Shown here: positions 50,838 through 60,039 of the stretch, piece by piece | How positions within the stretch are numbered: the stretch's first letter is position 1 | How the letters are laid out: the number at the start of each line of letters is the position of its first letter | From: Streptomyces sp. V1I1 | GTDB lineage: Bacteria; Actinomycetota; Actinomycetes; Streptomycetales; Streptomycetaceae | DNA: 64,000 nt | NCBI RefSeq assembly: GCF_030817355.1 | Contig: NZ_JAUSZH010000001.1 | Location: forward strand, 2,102,501 to 2,166,500 | Reading direction: 5' to 3' | Notes under the pieces: model-generated | Database searches by the model: none | The model's input: only the letters and a program-made list of their open reading frames with translations | Told to the model about the DNA's origin: nothing | Position numbers and translations under genes: made by a program

Positions 50838-51764
50838 TCAGCCGAAGACGGCGAGGCTCTTGGCCTTGCCCTTCTGCTCCTCCACCAGCGCCAGGAACCG
50901 CCCGTCGGGCCCGAAGGCCGCCACCGGCGCGGTGTCGAACGCCGGCATGTCCAGCCGTACGCCGTTGGTGAGCAGCTTGGCGCGCTTCTCGTCCACGTCC
51001 CAGCGCGGGAAGGCGGCCGCGGCCGCCTCGGCGATCGGCATCACGGTCAGCTCCTGCTGGAGCTGCTCGAGCGTCTTCGCCGCGTCCAGTCCGTACGGAC
51101 CGACCCTGGTGCGGCGCAGCGCGGTCAGATGCCCGCCGACGCCGAGATCGGCGCCGAGGTCACGGGCGAGCGCGCGGATATAGGTTCCGGAGGAGCAGAC
51201 CACCGATACGACCAGGTCGACGACCGGCGTATTGTCCTCGGCCACCGTCTCCCGGACGTCGTACACCCGGAACGAGGAGACGGTCACCGGACGGGCCGGG
51301 ATCTCGAAGTCCTCGCCGCCGCGTACGCGCGCGTACGACCGCTTGCCGTCGATCTTGATGGCGCTGACCTTCGACGGCACCTGCATGATGTTGCCGGTCA
51401 GCTTGGCCACGCCCGCGTCGACGGCCTCCCGGGAAACCCCGGAGGCGTCCACGGACGACGTGATCTCGCCCTCCGCGTCGTCGGTGACGGTGTTCTGCCC
51501 CAGCCTGATGGTGCCGAGGTACTCCTTCTCGGTCAGCGCGAGGTGCCCGAGAATTTTGGTGGCCTTCTCGACGCCCAGCACCAGCACTCCGGTGGCCATG
51601 GGGTCGAGCGTCCCCGCGTGCCCGACGCGGCGGGTTCTGGCGATCCCGCGCATCTTGGCGACGACGTCGTGCGAAGTGAAGCCGGACGGCTTGTCGACGA
51701 TGACGAGGCCGTCCTGGGGGCCCCTCCCAGCGGTAGCCGGGGGAGTTTTGTTCTGCTGTGTCAT
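50838..51764 (-). CDS. truB: tRNA pseudouridine(55) synthase
   Basis: 308 residues. The N-terminal GLVIVDKPSGFTSHDVV and catalytic-loop GHAGTLDPMATGVLVL (Asp at about residue 53) are diagnostic of TruB, which isomerises U55 in the T-loop of tRNAs. The C-terminal PUA-like domain is present. ATG 51764 overlaps the rbfA stop (ATGA). Confidence 0.96.
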   Translation of the reverse strand: MTQQNKTPPATAGRGPQDGLVIVDKPSGFTSHDVVAKMRGIARTRRVGHAGTLDPMATGVLVLGVEKATKILGHLALTEKEYLGTIRLGQNTVTDDAEGEITSSVDASGVSREAVDAGVAKLTGNIMQVPSKVSAIKIDGKRSYARVRGGEDFEIPARPVTVSSFRVYDVRETVAEDNTPVVDLVVSVVCSSGTYIRALARDLGADLGVGGHLTALRRTRVGPYGLDAAKTLEQLQQELTVMPIAEAAAAAFPRWDVDEKRAKLLTNGVRLDMPAFDTAPVAAFGPDGRFLALVEEQKGKAKSLAVFG

Positions 51765-52204
51765 TCCGAGGTTTCGTCCTCGTCCTCGGGCTTGCGGTAC
51801 GGGTCGGCCTCGCCGGCGTACATGGCGCCTGAGGAGGCTTCGCGCACCTTGGCGTCGGAGGCCCGCGCCTTGTCGAGGAGGTCCTCGATCGTCTTGGCGG
51901 TCTCCGGGAGAGCGTCCGCCACGAACGTCAGGGTCGGCGTGAACTTCGTCCCCGCCGCGGCGCCGACGGACGAGCGCAGGATGCCCTTGGCGCTCTCCAG
52001 CCCGGCTGCCGCGCTGGCCCGGTCCTCGTCGTCGCCGTAAACCGTGTAGAAGACCGTGGCCTCCCGCAGGTCACCGGTGACGCGGGTGTCCGTGATGGTC
52101 ACGTGCGTTCCCAGGCGAGGGTCCTTGATGCCGCGCTGCAGCTTCTCGGCGACCACCTCCCGGATGAGGTCTGCCAGCTTCTTCGCCCGCGCGTTGTCGG
52201 CCAC
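51761..52204 (-). CDS. rbfA: 30S ribosome-binding factor A
   Basis: 147 residues with the RbfA KH-like fold: DPRLGTHVTITDTRVTGDLREATVFYTV and FVADALPETAKTIEDLLDKA. Needed for late maturation of the 30S subunit and cold adaptation. GTG start at 52204 follows GGAGAAGGA. An acidic C-terminal extension (KPEDEDETSE) is normal for actinobacteria. Confidence 0.95.
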   Translation of the reverse strand: MADNARAKKLADLIREVVAEKLQRGIKDPRLGTHVTITDTRVTGDLREATVFYTVYGDDEDRASAAAGLESAKGILRSSVGAAAGTKFTPTLTFVADALPETAKTIEDLLDKARASDAKVREASSGAMYAGEADPYRKPEDEDETSE

Positions 52205-52233
52205 TGGTCCTTCTCCTTCTCTGCCTTGCTCAT

Positions 52234-52527
52234 TCAGTCTTCGTCGCTGTGGAGCCTGCGTCTCACCGACAGCAGCTCCACGTCCGGCCGGGCGGCGACA
52301 AGGCGCTCGCACCGGTCGAGTACGTCTGTGAGGTGCCCCGTGTCCCCGGACACCACTGCCAGGCCGATCTCGGCCCTGCGGTGGAGGTCCTGTCCGCCCA
52401 CCTCCGCCGCGCTCACCGCGTATTTGCGCTGGAGCTCGGCCACGATCGGGCGGACCACGGAGCGTTTCTCCTTCAACGACCGTACGTCGCCAAGGAGCAG
52501 ATCGAAGGACAGTGTCCCCACATACAT
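52234..52527 (-). CDS. DUF503 family protein
   Basis: 97 residues: MYVGTLSFDLLLGDVRSLKEKRSVVRPIVAEL is the typical DUF503 start (YlxP-like). Small ferredoxin-like protein commonly encoded between infB and rbfA; in Bacillus YlxP is implicated in ribosome work. The ATG at 52527 was chosen by family similarity; the frame continues upstream into infB antisense sequence. It lies 29 bases ahead of rbfA. Confidence 0.92.
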   Translation of the reverse strand: MYVGTLSFDLLLGDVRSLKEKRSVVRPIVAELQRKYAVSAAEVGGQDLHRRAEIGLAVVSGDTGHLTDVLDRCERLVAARPDVELLSVRRRLHSDED

Positions 52528-52608
52528 GTATGTCCGGATGTCCCGCCGGTACGGGTTAGAGGGCCCCTCGGTCACTTGGCAGGGACACAAGAACCGTACA
52601 CGCAACGG

Positions 52609-52651
52609 CCGGGGCCGATCGACGGAAATACTCTCCGCCGACCGGCCCCGG
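52609..52651 (-). terminator. Stem-loop downstream of infB
   Basis: CCGGGGCCGATCG (52609-52621) pairs with CGACCGGCCCCGG (52639-52651) with one mismatch and a 17-base loop, 40 bases after the infB stop. Likely terminator or attenuator between infB and the DUF503-rbfA-truB genes. Confidence 0.6.
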
Positions 52652-52690
52652 ACCGCAGTGCTGCCTAGGGGACCAAGCCCCCGGGCCGCA

Positions 52691-55600
52691 TCAGCCTCGC
52701 GGCTTCTCGCGCATCTCGTACGTCGCGATGACGTCGTCGACCTTGATGTCGTTGAAGTTGCCGAGGTTGATACCGCCCTCGAAGCCTTCGCGGATCTCGG
52801 TGACGTCGTCCTTGAAGCGGCGCAGACCCTCGATGTTGAGGCTCTCCGCGATGACCTTGCCGTCGCGGATGAGCCGGGCCTTGGTGTTGCGCTTGACCTC
52901 GCCGGAGCGGATGAGAACACCCGCGATGTTGCCCAGCTTGGACGAGCGGAAGACCTCGCGGATCTCCGCCGTGCCGAGCTCGACCTCTTCGTACTCCGGC
53001 TTGAGCATGCCCTTGAGGGCCGCCTCGATCTCCTCGATGGCCTGGTAGATCACCGAGTAGTACCGGACGTCGACGCCCTCGCGCTCCGCCATCTGCGCGG
53101 CACGGCCGGCCGCACGGACGTTGAAGCCGATGACGATGGCGTCGGAGCCCATCGCCAGGTCGATGTCGGACTCGGTGACCGCACCCACACCACGGTGGAG
53201 AACGCGGATCTCGACCTCTTCGCCGACGTCGAGCTGGAGCAGCGAGGACTCGAGAGCCTCCACCGAACCGGACGCGTCGCCCTTGATGATGATGTTGAGA
53301 TCCTGCACAAGACCGGCCTTGAGCACCTTGTCGAGGTCCTCGAGGGACACCCGGCGGGTGCGCTTGGCGAAGGCGGCGTTGCGCTCACGCGCGGCGCGCT
53401 TCTCGGCGATCTGACGGGCCGTACGGTCCTCGTCGACGACCAGGAAGTTGTCGCCGGCGCCGGGGACGTTGGTGAGACCCAGGACCAGGACGGGGGTCGA
53501 CGGACCCGCTTCCTCGACGTTGTTGCCGTTGTCGTCGAGCATCGCCCTGACACGGCCGTACGCGTCACCGGCGACCATCGTGTCGCCGACGCGCAGCGTT
53601 CCGCGCTGGACGAGCACGGTGGCGACGGCACCGCGGCCGCGGTCGAGGTGTGCCTCGATCGCAATACCCTGTGCGTCCATCTCGGCGTTCGCCCGGAGGT
53701 CGAGCGAAGCGTCCGCGGTCAGGACCACGGCCTCCAGCAGGCTGTCGATGTGCAGACCCTGCTTGGCGGAGATGTCGACGAACATGGTGTCGCCGCCGTA
53801 CTCCTCGGCCACCAGACCGAACTCGGTCAGCTGACCGCGCACCTTGGTCGGGTCCGCGCCCTCGACGTCGATCTTGTTGACCGCGACCACGATCGGCACG
53901 TTGGCCGCCTTGGCGTGGTTCAGCGCTTCGATCGTCTGGGGCATCACACCGTCGTTCGCCGCCACCACGAGGATCGCGATGTCGGTGGACTTGGCACCAC
54001 GGGCACGCATGGCGGTGAACGCCTCGTGACCCGGGGTGTCGATGAAGGTGATCTTGCGCTCTTCACCGTTGACCTCGGTACCGGCCTGGTACGCACCGAT
54101 GTGCTGCGTGATGCCGCCGGCCTCGCCCGCGATGACGTTCGTCTTGCGGATGGCGTCGAGCAGTCGGGTCTTACCGTGGTCGACGTGACCCATGACGGTC
54201 ACGACCGGCGGACGGGAGACGAGCATTTCCTCGCCGCCCTCGTCCTCGCCGAACTCGATGTCGAAGGACTCGAGAAGCTCGCGGTCCTCCTCCTCCGGGC
54301 TGACGATCTGAACCGTGTAGTTCATCTCGTCGGCCAGCAGCTGCAGCGTCTCGTCGGAGACCGACTGCGTGGCCGTGACCATCTCGCCGAGGTTCATCAT
54401 CACGGCGACGAGCGACGCCGGGTTGGCGTTGATCTTCTCCGCGAAGTCGGTGAGGGACGCACCGCGCGACAGGCGAACAGTCTCGCCGTTGCCGCGAGGC
54501 AGCATCACACCGCCGACCGACGGGGCCTGCATGGCCTCGTACTCCTGGCGCCTCTGCCGCTTCGACTTACGGCCACGACGCGCAGGGCCGCCGGGACGAC
54601 CGAAGGCGCCCTGCGTGCCACCACGGCCGCCGGGACCACCCGGACGTCCGCCGAAGCCGGGACGGCCACCGCCGCCGCCGAAGCCGCCGCCACCACCGGG
54701 GCCACCGCCACCGGGACGACCGGCGAAACCGCCGCCGCCACCGGGACGACCGCCACCGGGACCGGCGGGACGACCGGCGAAGCCGCCGCCACCACCGGGA
54801 CGACCGCCACCGGCGCCGCCGGGACGACCGCCGCCGCCACCGGGGCCACGGCCACCGCCGCCGCCGGGACCGCCACCAGGACGGGGGCTGGCAGCGGGAC
54901 GCTGCGGCATCATGCCCGGGTTCGGGCGGTTACCTGCGGGACCGCCGCCGGGACGCGGCGCCTGCGGGCGCGGCATACCGCCGGGGCTCGGACGGGCGCC
55001 GCCCTGACCTTGCGGACGGGGAGCGCCACCGGGACCACCCTGCGGACGCGGGGCGCCGGGAGCGGCACCGCCGTGGCCACCGGGTCGGGGCGCGCCACCC
55101 GGACGGGGCGCCTGCGGGCGCGCCATACCGGTGGAGCCACCCGAGGTGAAGGGGTTGTTGCCCGGACGGGGACCGGCCGGACGACCGCCGGGGCGCGGGG
55201 CGCCCTGACCGGCGGGACGCGCCGGACGCTCGCCACCACGGCCGCCGTCACGGCCGCCGTCACGCTGACCGCCGGCCGGAGCCGGACGGGCAGAGCCACC
55301 GGCAGGACGGGGTCCAGGAGTGGCACCCGCGGGGCGCGGGGCCTGCGGCGCGCTGGGCTGTGCCGGAGCCGGGGCCGAGAACTCGGCCGCGGGCACCGGA
55401 GCCGCCGGAGCGGGCTTGGCCGGTGCGGGCTTGGGACCCGGACGCGGGCCGGCGGAAGCCGGGGCCACGGACGGGGTGCTGGGGGTGCTGCTGACCGGAG
55501 CCTCGGCTGCGGCCGGCTTGGGGGCCGGGGCGCCGGGCTTGGGGGCAGCGGGACGGGCCGACGACGCCGGTGAGGGCGCGGCAGGCTTGGCGGGCGCGGC

Positions 55601-55807
55601 CTTGCGGGGCGCGCCGGGCTTGGCAGCGGACTTGCCGGCGGTGCCGCCGGGTCCCTGCAAAGCGTCAGTCAATTTACGTACAACCGGCGCCTCGATCGTC
55701 GAGGACGCCGAACGGACGAATTCACCGAGTTCTTGGAGCTTGGCCATGACGACCTTGCTCTCCACACCGAACTCCTTGGCGAGTTCGTATACCCGGACCT
55801 TAGCCAC
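52691..55807 (-). CDS. infB: Translation initiation factor IF-2
   Basis: 1038 residues. N-terminal IF2_N helix bundle ([28 protein letters not shown]), then a very long Gly/Pro/Ala/Arg-rich linker (about residues 50-420) normal for Streptomyces IF-2, then the GTPase domain with GHVDHGKT at about residue 538, DTPGHEAF and NKID, followed by the C-terminal fMet-tRNA-binding domains. All G motifs are intact. ATG 55807 has AAAAGGAGC upstream. Confidence 0.97.
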   Translation of the reverse strand: MAKVRVYELAKEFGVESKVVMAKLQELGEFVRSASSTIEAPVVRKLTDALQGPGGTAGKSAAKPGAPRKAAPAKPAAPSPASSARPAAPKPGAPAPKPAAAEAPVSSTPSTPSVAPASAGPRPGPKPAPAKPAPAAPVPAAEFSAPAPAQPSAPQAPRPAGATPGPRPAGGSARPAPAGGQRDGGRDGGRGGERPARPAGQGAPRPGGRPAGPRPGNNPFTSGGSTGMARPQAPRPGGAPRPGGHGGAAPGAPRPQGGPGGAPRPQGQGGARPSPGGMPRPQAPRPGGGPAGNRPNPGMMPQRPAASPRPGGGPGGGGGRGPGGGGGRPGGAGGGRPGGGGGFAGRPAGPGGGRPGGGGGFAGRPGGGGPGGGGGFGGGGGRPGFGGRPGGPGGRGGTQGAFGRPGGPARRGRKSKRQRRQEYEAMQAPSVGGVMLPRGNGETVRLSRGASLTDFAEKINANPASLVAVMMNLGEMVTATQSVSDETLQLLADEMNYTVQIVSPEEEDRELLESFDIEFGEDEGGEEMLVSRPPVVTVMGHVDHGKTRLLDAIRKTNVIAGEAGGITQHIGAYQAGTEVNGEERKITFIDTPGHEAFTAMRARGAKSTDIAILVVAANDGVMPQTIEALNHAKAANVPIVVAVNKIDVEGADPTKVRGQLTEFGLVAEEYGGDTMFVDISAKQGLHIDSLLEAVVLTADASLDLRANAEMDAQGIAIEAHLDRGRGAVATVLVQRGTLRVGDTMVAGDAYGRVRAMLDDNGNNVEEAGPSTPVLVLGLTNVPGAGDNFLVVDEDRTARQIAEKRAARERNAAFAKRTRRVSLEDLDKVLKAGLVQDLNIIIKGDASGSVEALESSLLQLDVGEEVEIRVLHRGVGAVTESDIDLAMGSDAIVIGFNVRAAGRAAQMAEREGVDVRYYSVIYQAIEEIEAALKGMLKPEYEEVELGTAEIREVFRSSKLGNIAGVLIRSGEVKRNTKARLIRDGKVIAESLNIEGLRRFKDDVTEIREGFEGGINLGNFNDIKVDDVIATYEMREKPRG

Positions 55808-55954
55808 TTCGCTCCTTTTAGGTCCGGGTTACCGCCGGACCGTCGCTACTTCATGGGCGTACTCATCGCGTACTCATCGAGTGCTCATCGCAATCTCGAC
55901 CTACTTCCAACTCGCGAGGTACCTGACCGCACGGGGTCCCGTGCCGTTCTCTTC

Positions 55955-56233
55955 TTACTGTGCTGCCTGCTCGACATACCGGCGTACTTCCGCGGTATCG
56001 AGCGGTCCCTTGGCCCTGAAGGCCCGGGGAAACGCCCGGCGGCGGACCGCCAGGTCGAGACAGACCAAGGCGGGGTGTACATACGCACCCCGGCCGGGCA
56101 GCGTACCGCGATCATCGGGGACGCACTCGCCACCGATCACCACGATGCGCAGCAGATCGGTCTTGGCCGCTCGCTCCCGGCATCCCACACAGGTTCGCTC
56201 AGGGCATACGCGGGCATGCGTCCGGCCAGACAC
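55955..56233 (-). CDS. ylxR: YlxR family RNA-binding protein
   Basis: 92 residues from GTG 56233, chosen because GGGGAGG is spaced correctly ahead of it. Contains the YlxR motif ERTCVGCRER and the GRGAYVHP strand with basic patches (RRRAFPRAFR). Conserved between nusA and infB; bacterial relatives bind RNA, and one clostridial YlxR modulates RNase P. Located 91 bases after nusA. Confidence 0.93.
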   Translation of the reverse strand: MSGRTHARVCPERTCVGCRERAAKTDLLRIVVIGGECVPDDRGTLPGRGAYVHPALVCLDLAVRRRAFPRAFRAKGPLDTAEVRRYVEQAAQ

Positions 56234-56324
56234 GTTCAGTCTACCTCCCCGTACCGACCTCACCCCTTTGGGGCAAAAATCGAACGGTTGTTGTCTTGAT
56301 CTAGGTGAGGCCCACCGTCGGTCC

Positions 56325-57356
56325 TCAGTCCTGGTCGGAGCCCCGGTCGGAGTCCCGGTCGGAGCCCGGCTCGGCGCTCTGCTCCGTGTCGGGGCGGATG
56401 TCGATGCGCCAGCCGGTGAGGCGGGCGGCCAGCCGGGCGTTCTGCCCCTCCTTGCCGATCGCCAGCGACAGCTGGTAGTCGGGGACGGTCACCCGGGCGG
56501 AGCGGGCGGCGAGATCCACGACCTCGACCTTGCTGACGCGGGCCGGCGAGAGGGCGTTGGCCACCATCTCGGCCGGGTCGTCCGACCAGTCCACGATGTC
56601 GATCTTCTCGCCGTGCAGCTCGGCCATGACATTGCGCACACGGCCGCCCATCGGGCCGATGCAGGCGCCCTTGGCGTTGAGGCCCGAGCGGGTCGAGCGG
56701 ACGGCGATCTTCGTGCGGTGGCCGGCCTCGCGGGCGATCGCCGCGATCTCGACACTGCCGTCCGCGATCTCCGGGACCTCCAGCGCGAAGAGCTTCTTCA
56801 CCAGGTTGGGATGGGTGCGGGAGAGGGTCACGGACGGGCCGCGCACACCCTTGGCGACGCGCACGACGTACGTTCGCAGGCGCAAGCCGTGGGTGTACTC
56901 CTCGCCCGGCACCTGCTCCTGCACCGGCAGGATCGCCTCAAGCTTGTCGTCCAGCCTGACCAGGACGTTCTTGGGGTCCTTGCCCTGCTGCACCATGCCG
57001 GCGACGACATCGCCCTCACGGCGTGCGTACTCACCGAAAGTGACGTCGTTCTCCGCGTCCCGCAGCCGCTGCTGAATGACCTGGCGTGCGGTGGTGGCGG
57101 CGATCCGGCCGAAGTCGGAGGGGGTGTCGTCGAACTCCTTGGGCTCCTGGCCCTCTTCGAGGTCGGCCGGGTCCTCCTTCGCCCACACCGTCACATGGCC
57201 GGTGTCGCGACTGAGCACGACACGGGCGTGGCGACGGCTGCCCTCGGTGCGGTGGTATGCGATGAGGAGGGCCGACTCGATCGCCTCGACCAACAGGTCG
57301 AAGGGGATCTCCTTCTCTTGTGCCAAGCCCTTCAGGAGCTTTACGTCGATGTCCAC
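56325..57356 (-). CDS. nusA: Transcription termination/antitermination factor NusA
   Basis: 343 residues: N-terminal RNAP-binding domain, S1 domain ([30 protein letters not shown], about residues 115-145), then two KH domains ([18 protein letters not shown] and [18 protein letters not shown] regions). The acidic C-terminal repeats found in enterobacteria are absent, normal for actinobacteria; the tail is a short Arg/Asp-Ser repeat. Starts two bases after rimP. Confidence 0.96.
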   Translation of the reverse strand: MDIDVKLLKGLAQEKEIPFDLLVEAIESALLIAYHRTEGSRRHARVVLSRDTGHVTVWAKEDPADLEEGQEPKEFDDTPSDFGRIAATTARQVIQQRLRDAENDVTFGEYARREGDVVAGMVQQGKDPKNVLVRLDDKLEAILPVQEQVPGEEYTHGLRLRTYVVRVAKGVRGPSVTLSRTHPNLVKKLFALEVPEIADGSVEIAAIAREAGHRTKIAVRSTRSGLNAKGACIGPMGGRVRNVMAELHGEKIDIVDWSDDPAEMVANALSPARVSKVEVVDLAARSARVTVPDYQLSLAIGKEGQNARLAARLTGWRIDIRPDTEQSAEPGSDRDSDRGSDQD

Positions 57357-57358
57357 GG

Positions 57359-57856
57359 CTACGCCTCCTCTTCCTTCTTGTCCTTGCGGTTGAACTCGAG
57401 CTCCACGCGGGCCTTGGCGATCTCGGCGAAGGCGACCCGGCGGGCGGTGGGCTTGCGCCCCTTCACGCCCGGCACCTCGAGGTCGAGTCCCTCGTCGTCC
57501 ACGGTGAGGATGCGGGCGACCAGCTCGCCGCCCTCGTGCAGATGGAGCCTTGCCAGTCGTCCGACGGCGCGTACGTAGTGGCGGTGCTCGGTCAGCGGGC
57601 GGTCGGCGCCGGGCGAGCTCACTTCGAGGACGTACTCGTCCTCACCCATCGCGTCCGTCTCGTCCAGCTTCTCCGAGATCGCGCGGCTCAGCTCGGCACA
57701 GGCGTCCAGAGTGGCGCCCTCGTCGGAATCCACGACGATCCTCAGCACGCGTCGCCTGCCCGCCCGGGACACCTCGATCTCTTCCAGATCCAGGTCCGCG
57801 GCGCTGACGAGCGGTTCCAGCAGCCCGCGCAGCCTCTCGCTCTGGGTGGTGCTCAT
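57359..57856 (-). CDS. rimP: Ribosome maturation factor RimP
   Basis: 165 residues with the RimP pattern: [39 protein letters not shown] and [14 protein letters not shown]. Helps assemble the 30S subunit. ATG 57856 is preceded by GAGGAGTCACCCGG. First gene of the rimP-nusA-ylxR-infB transcription unit; the divergent lipoprotein gene begins 154 bases away. Confidence 0.95.
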   Translation of the reverse strand: MSTTQSERLRGLLEPLVSAADLDLEEIEVSRAGRRRVLRIVVDSDEGATLDACAELSRAISEKLDETDAMGEDEYVLEVSSPGADRPLTEHRHYVRAVGRLARLHLHEGGELVARILTVDDEGLDLEVPGVKGRKPTARRVAFAEIAKARVELEFNRKDKKEEEA

Positions 57857-58010
57857 CCGGGTGACTCCTCGGCCGCGTGTGCTGTTGTGGGATCGTCGCG
57901 TGTCAGATCAAAGGGTATCCGGTCCCGGGGGGTGTTGCCGTCCACCTGGGCGGGACCCGCAGGTACGCTCGCCTGCGGCGATGATCAGTGCGAGGTCCGA
58001 GGAGACAGGC

Positions 58011-58508
58011 GTGGGGCGCACGGGGACGACACGCAGGCGTGCGCTCATGGTGACGGGAGCGGCTGCGGCCGTCGTGTTGACGGGCTGTTCGACCGAGGAG
58101 CCGGAGCGCCGGCGGACGTCCGGCTCGACGGCGGACCCGGCTCGCGCGGAGGCGGCGCTGCGGCGTCGGCTGGCGGCGACGAGCGGGGCGCTGCGTGACC
58201 AGTACGACGCCGTCATCGCGCAACATCCCGCACTGACAGGGAAGTTGGCGGCTCTGCGGGCGGCGGTGGCCGAGCATGTCACGGCGCTCGCGGGTCCGGC
58301 GGTGACCGCATTGCCCGCGGTCGCTCCGCCGGAGGTTCCCGCCGATGCGGCGGCCGCGCTGAAGGCGCTGGCCACGGCGGAGCGGCGGATCTCCGACGCG
58401 CACTCCGCCTCCCTGGTCGTCGCGGAGCCTGAGCTGGCCCGGCTGCTCGCGTCGGTCGCGGCGGCCGGCGCCGCGCATGCGTACCTGCTGACGAAGAAGG
58501 GCTCGTGA
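58011..58508 (+). CDS. Secreted lipoprotein, unknown function
   Basis: 165 residues from GTG 58011, preferred over ATG 57981 because GGAG sits six bases before it. Signal peptide VGRTGTTRRRALMVTGAAAAVVLTGCS has an Arg-Arg-Arg motif and lipobox LTGC, so it may use the Tat pathway. The mature part is Ala-rich and helical, and the heptad-like spacing resembles a four-helix bundle such as the neighbour's ferritin-like fold. Its stop overlaps the next ATG. Confidence 0.82.
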   Translation: MGRTGTTRRRALMVTGAAAAVVLTGCSTEEPERRRTSGSTADPARAEAALRRRLAATSGALRDQYDAVIAQHPALTGKLAALRAAVAEHVTALAGPAVTALPAVAPPEVPADAAAALKALATAERRISDAHSASLVVAEPELARLLASVAAAGAAHAYLLTKKGS

Positions 58509-58939
58509 TGAGCACGCTGGACGCGGTACAGGCCGCGCTCGCCGCGGAGCACGCGGCGGTGTACGGGTACGGGGTCGTCGGCGGCCGGGTCGGCGACGAC
58601 CGCGAGGGCGAGGCCACCGCCGCGTACGCCGCGCACCGGGCCCGGCGGGACGCGCTGGCGCGCACGGTGCGCGACCTTGGCGGGACGCCCGCCGCGGCGG
58701 CGGCCGCGTACGCGCTGCCCTTTCCGGTGCCGGACGCGGCGGCTGCCGTGCGGCTCGCCGCGGTGCTGGAGGACCGGGTCGCGGGCGTCTACTCCGATCT
58801 CGTACGGGCCGCGGAAGGGCCGCTGCGGCGGGAGGCCGCGGGCGCGCTCCGCGAGGCGGCCGTACGTGCGGTGCGGTGGCGCGGCAGCGGCGTAGCCTTT
58901 CCTGGGCTCGCCGAGCGGACCGGGAGTCGAGCGCGCTGA
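58508..58939 (+). CDS. Ferritin-like domain protein (DUF4439 type)
   Basis: 143 residues, all helical. ALAAEHAAVYGYGVVGGRV is the typical start of the DUF4439 ferritin-like four-helix bundle, with Glu and His in helix 1. ATG 58508 overlaps the lipoprotein stop. No signal peptide, so cytoplasmic. Metal binding is not proved; the family is ferritin-like by fold. Confidence 0.85.
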   Translation: MSTLDAVQAALAAEHAAVYGYGVVGGRVGDDREGEATAAYAAHRARRDALARTVRDLGGTPAAAAAAYALPFPVPDAAAAVRLAAVLEDRVAGVYSDLVRAAEGPLRREAAGALREAAVRAVRWRGSGVAFPGLAERTGSRAR

Positions 58940-58962
58940 AGCGGAAAGGGAACAACGGACGC

Positions 58963-59838
58963 ATGGCTTTCAAACCGCCGCAGCGACTGGTCCAGGCGCT
59001 GGGCGAGAGTGACGACTGGCTCGGGCAGCTGCCGAAGGCCGTCCAGGAGGCAGCGGACCGGTGGGAGCTGGACGTCGAGCGGGTCATGGCGCCGGGCGGC
59101 CGGAGCAGTCTGGTCGTGCTCGTACGGCAGCCGGACGGGTCGCCGGCAGCGCTGAAGGTCGCCCACCCGTCCGCCTCGCCCGAGCTGGAGCGCACGGCGC
59201 TGGAGCACTGGGGTGGCTGGGGCGCGGTCCGTCTGCTCGCCTCCTCGGACGGCGCGCTGCTGCTGGAACGGCTGCACCCGGAGGTGTCGCTGCGGTCCCT
59301 GCCGGAGGCGAAGGCGCTCCTGGAGGCGGCGGGGACGGTGCGGCGGCTGTGGGTCGAGCCGCCGACGGACCACGGCTTCGAGACGGTGGCGGAACGGACG
59401 GCGCGGCAGGCGGAGGCGATGCGGGCGTTCGCGGAGCCGGGCACGGCTTCGCTGGTCTCCGCGGCATTGGCCGCCCGGGACGAGCTCACCGCGTCCCCCC
59501 CCGAACTCCTGCTGCTGCACGGCAACTTCCGCCAGGGCAAAGTCCTGGCGGCCGACCGCACACCGTGGCTCGCGGTGGGCCCGGAGCCCCTGGTGGGCGA
59601 GCGCGCCTACGACCTGGCCCGCCTGGTCCGCGACCGCGTCGAGGACCTGATCGCCACGTCGGCGGGCGCATCGGCGGCCCGCCGCCGGGTGAACAAGCTC
59701 GCGGACTCGCTGGAGGTGGACCGGGAGCGGCTGCGGGGGTGGACCATGTTCCGTGCGGTGGAATCGGGCACGAGAGCGATCACGACGGGGCGGCGCCGGG
59801 AGGGCGAGCCGGCGCTGGAGTTCGCGGGCTGGTTGTAG
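58963..59838 (+). CDS. Aminoglycoside phosphotransferase-like pseudokinase
   Basis: 291 residues with APH-type layout: N-lobe Lys in ALKVAH (residue 65), helical C-lobe, then HGNFRQGKVL (186-195) where active relatives have HGDxxxxN, and LAVGPEPLVGERAYDLA (203-219) where active relatives have IDPKPLVGD. The catalytic base Asp is Asn188 and the metal-binding Asp is Gly206, so kinase activity is doubtful. The YDLA tail of the family is kept. ATG 58963 chosen. Confidence 0.85.
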   Translation: MAFKPPQRLVQALGESDDWLGQLPKAVQEAADRWELDVERVMAPGGRSSLVVLVRQPDGSPAALKVAHPSASPELERTALEHWGGWGAVRLLASSDGALLLERLHPEVSLRSLPEAKALLEAAGTVRRLWVEPPTDHGFETVAERTARQAEAMRAFAEPGTASLVSAALAARDELTASPPELLLLHGNFRQGKVLAADRTPWLAVGPEPLVGERAYDLARLVRDRVEDLIATSAGASAARRRVNKLADSLEVDRERLRGWTMFRAVESGTRAITTGRRREGEPALEFAGWL

Positions 59839-59860
59839 CCCCCACCCCGCCCCTTCCCGC

Positions 59861-60022
59861 TGTATCAATTTTGCGGCTCCGCCGCGTGGGGGGCTCCGCC
59901 CCAGACCCTCCCCCTACGCCCGGAGGGCGTGGGGGGACCCCCAGAAGGGCGTACGGGGGTCTGGGGGCTTGCCCCCAGTTCGGCAAGGGGCGGGGGCTGT
60001 ATCGACTTGCGGCTCCGCCGCG
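59861..60022. repeat. Streptomyces-type intergenic repeat cluster
   Basis: Two direct copies of TGTATC(A/G)A-TTGCGGCTCCGCCGCG at 59861-59886 and 59998-60022 flank GC-rich arms: CCCCAGACCC (59899-59908) pairs with GGGTCTGGGG (59957-59966), with GCTCCGCC/GGCGGAGC-like elements. It lies between the convergent ends of the pseudokinase gene and proS and probably acts as a bidirectional terminator. Such GGCTCCGCC repeats are dispersed in Streptomyces chromosomes. Confidence 0.7.
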
Positions 60023-60039
60023 TTAGCCCGCCGCAGGCG

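Noticed and set aside
50677..51183. A plus-strand gene starting at an ATG with GGAGG just upstream
   Set aside because: It runs through the truB terminator and antisense to truB; composition is Ser/Arg shadow sequence.
52103..55573. A 1156-codon plus-strand frame opposite infB
   Set aside because: Antisense shadow of infB, ending in Thr/Ala/Gly repeats derived from the IF-2 linker.
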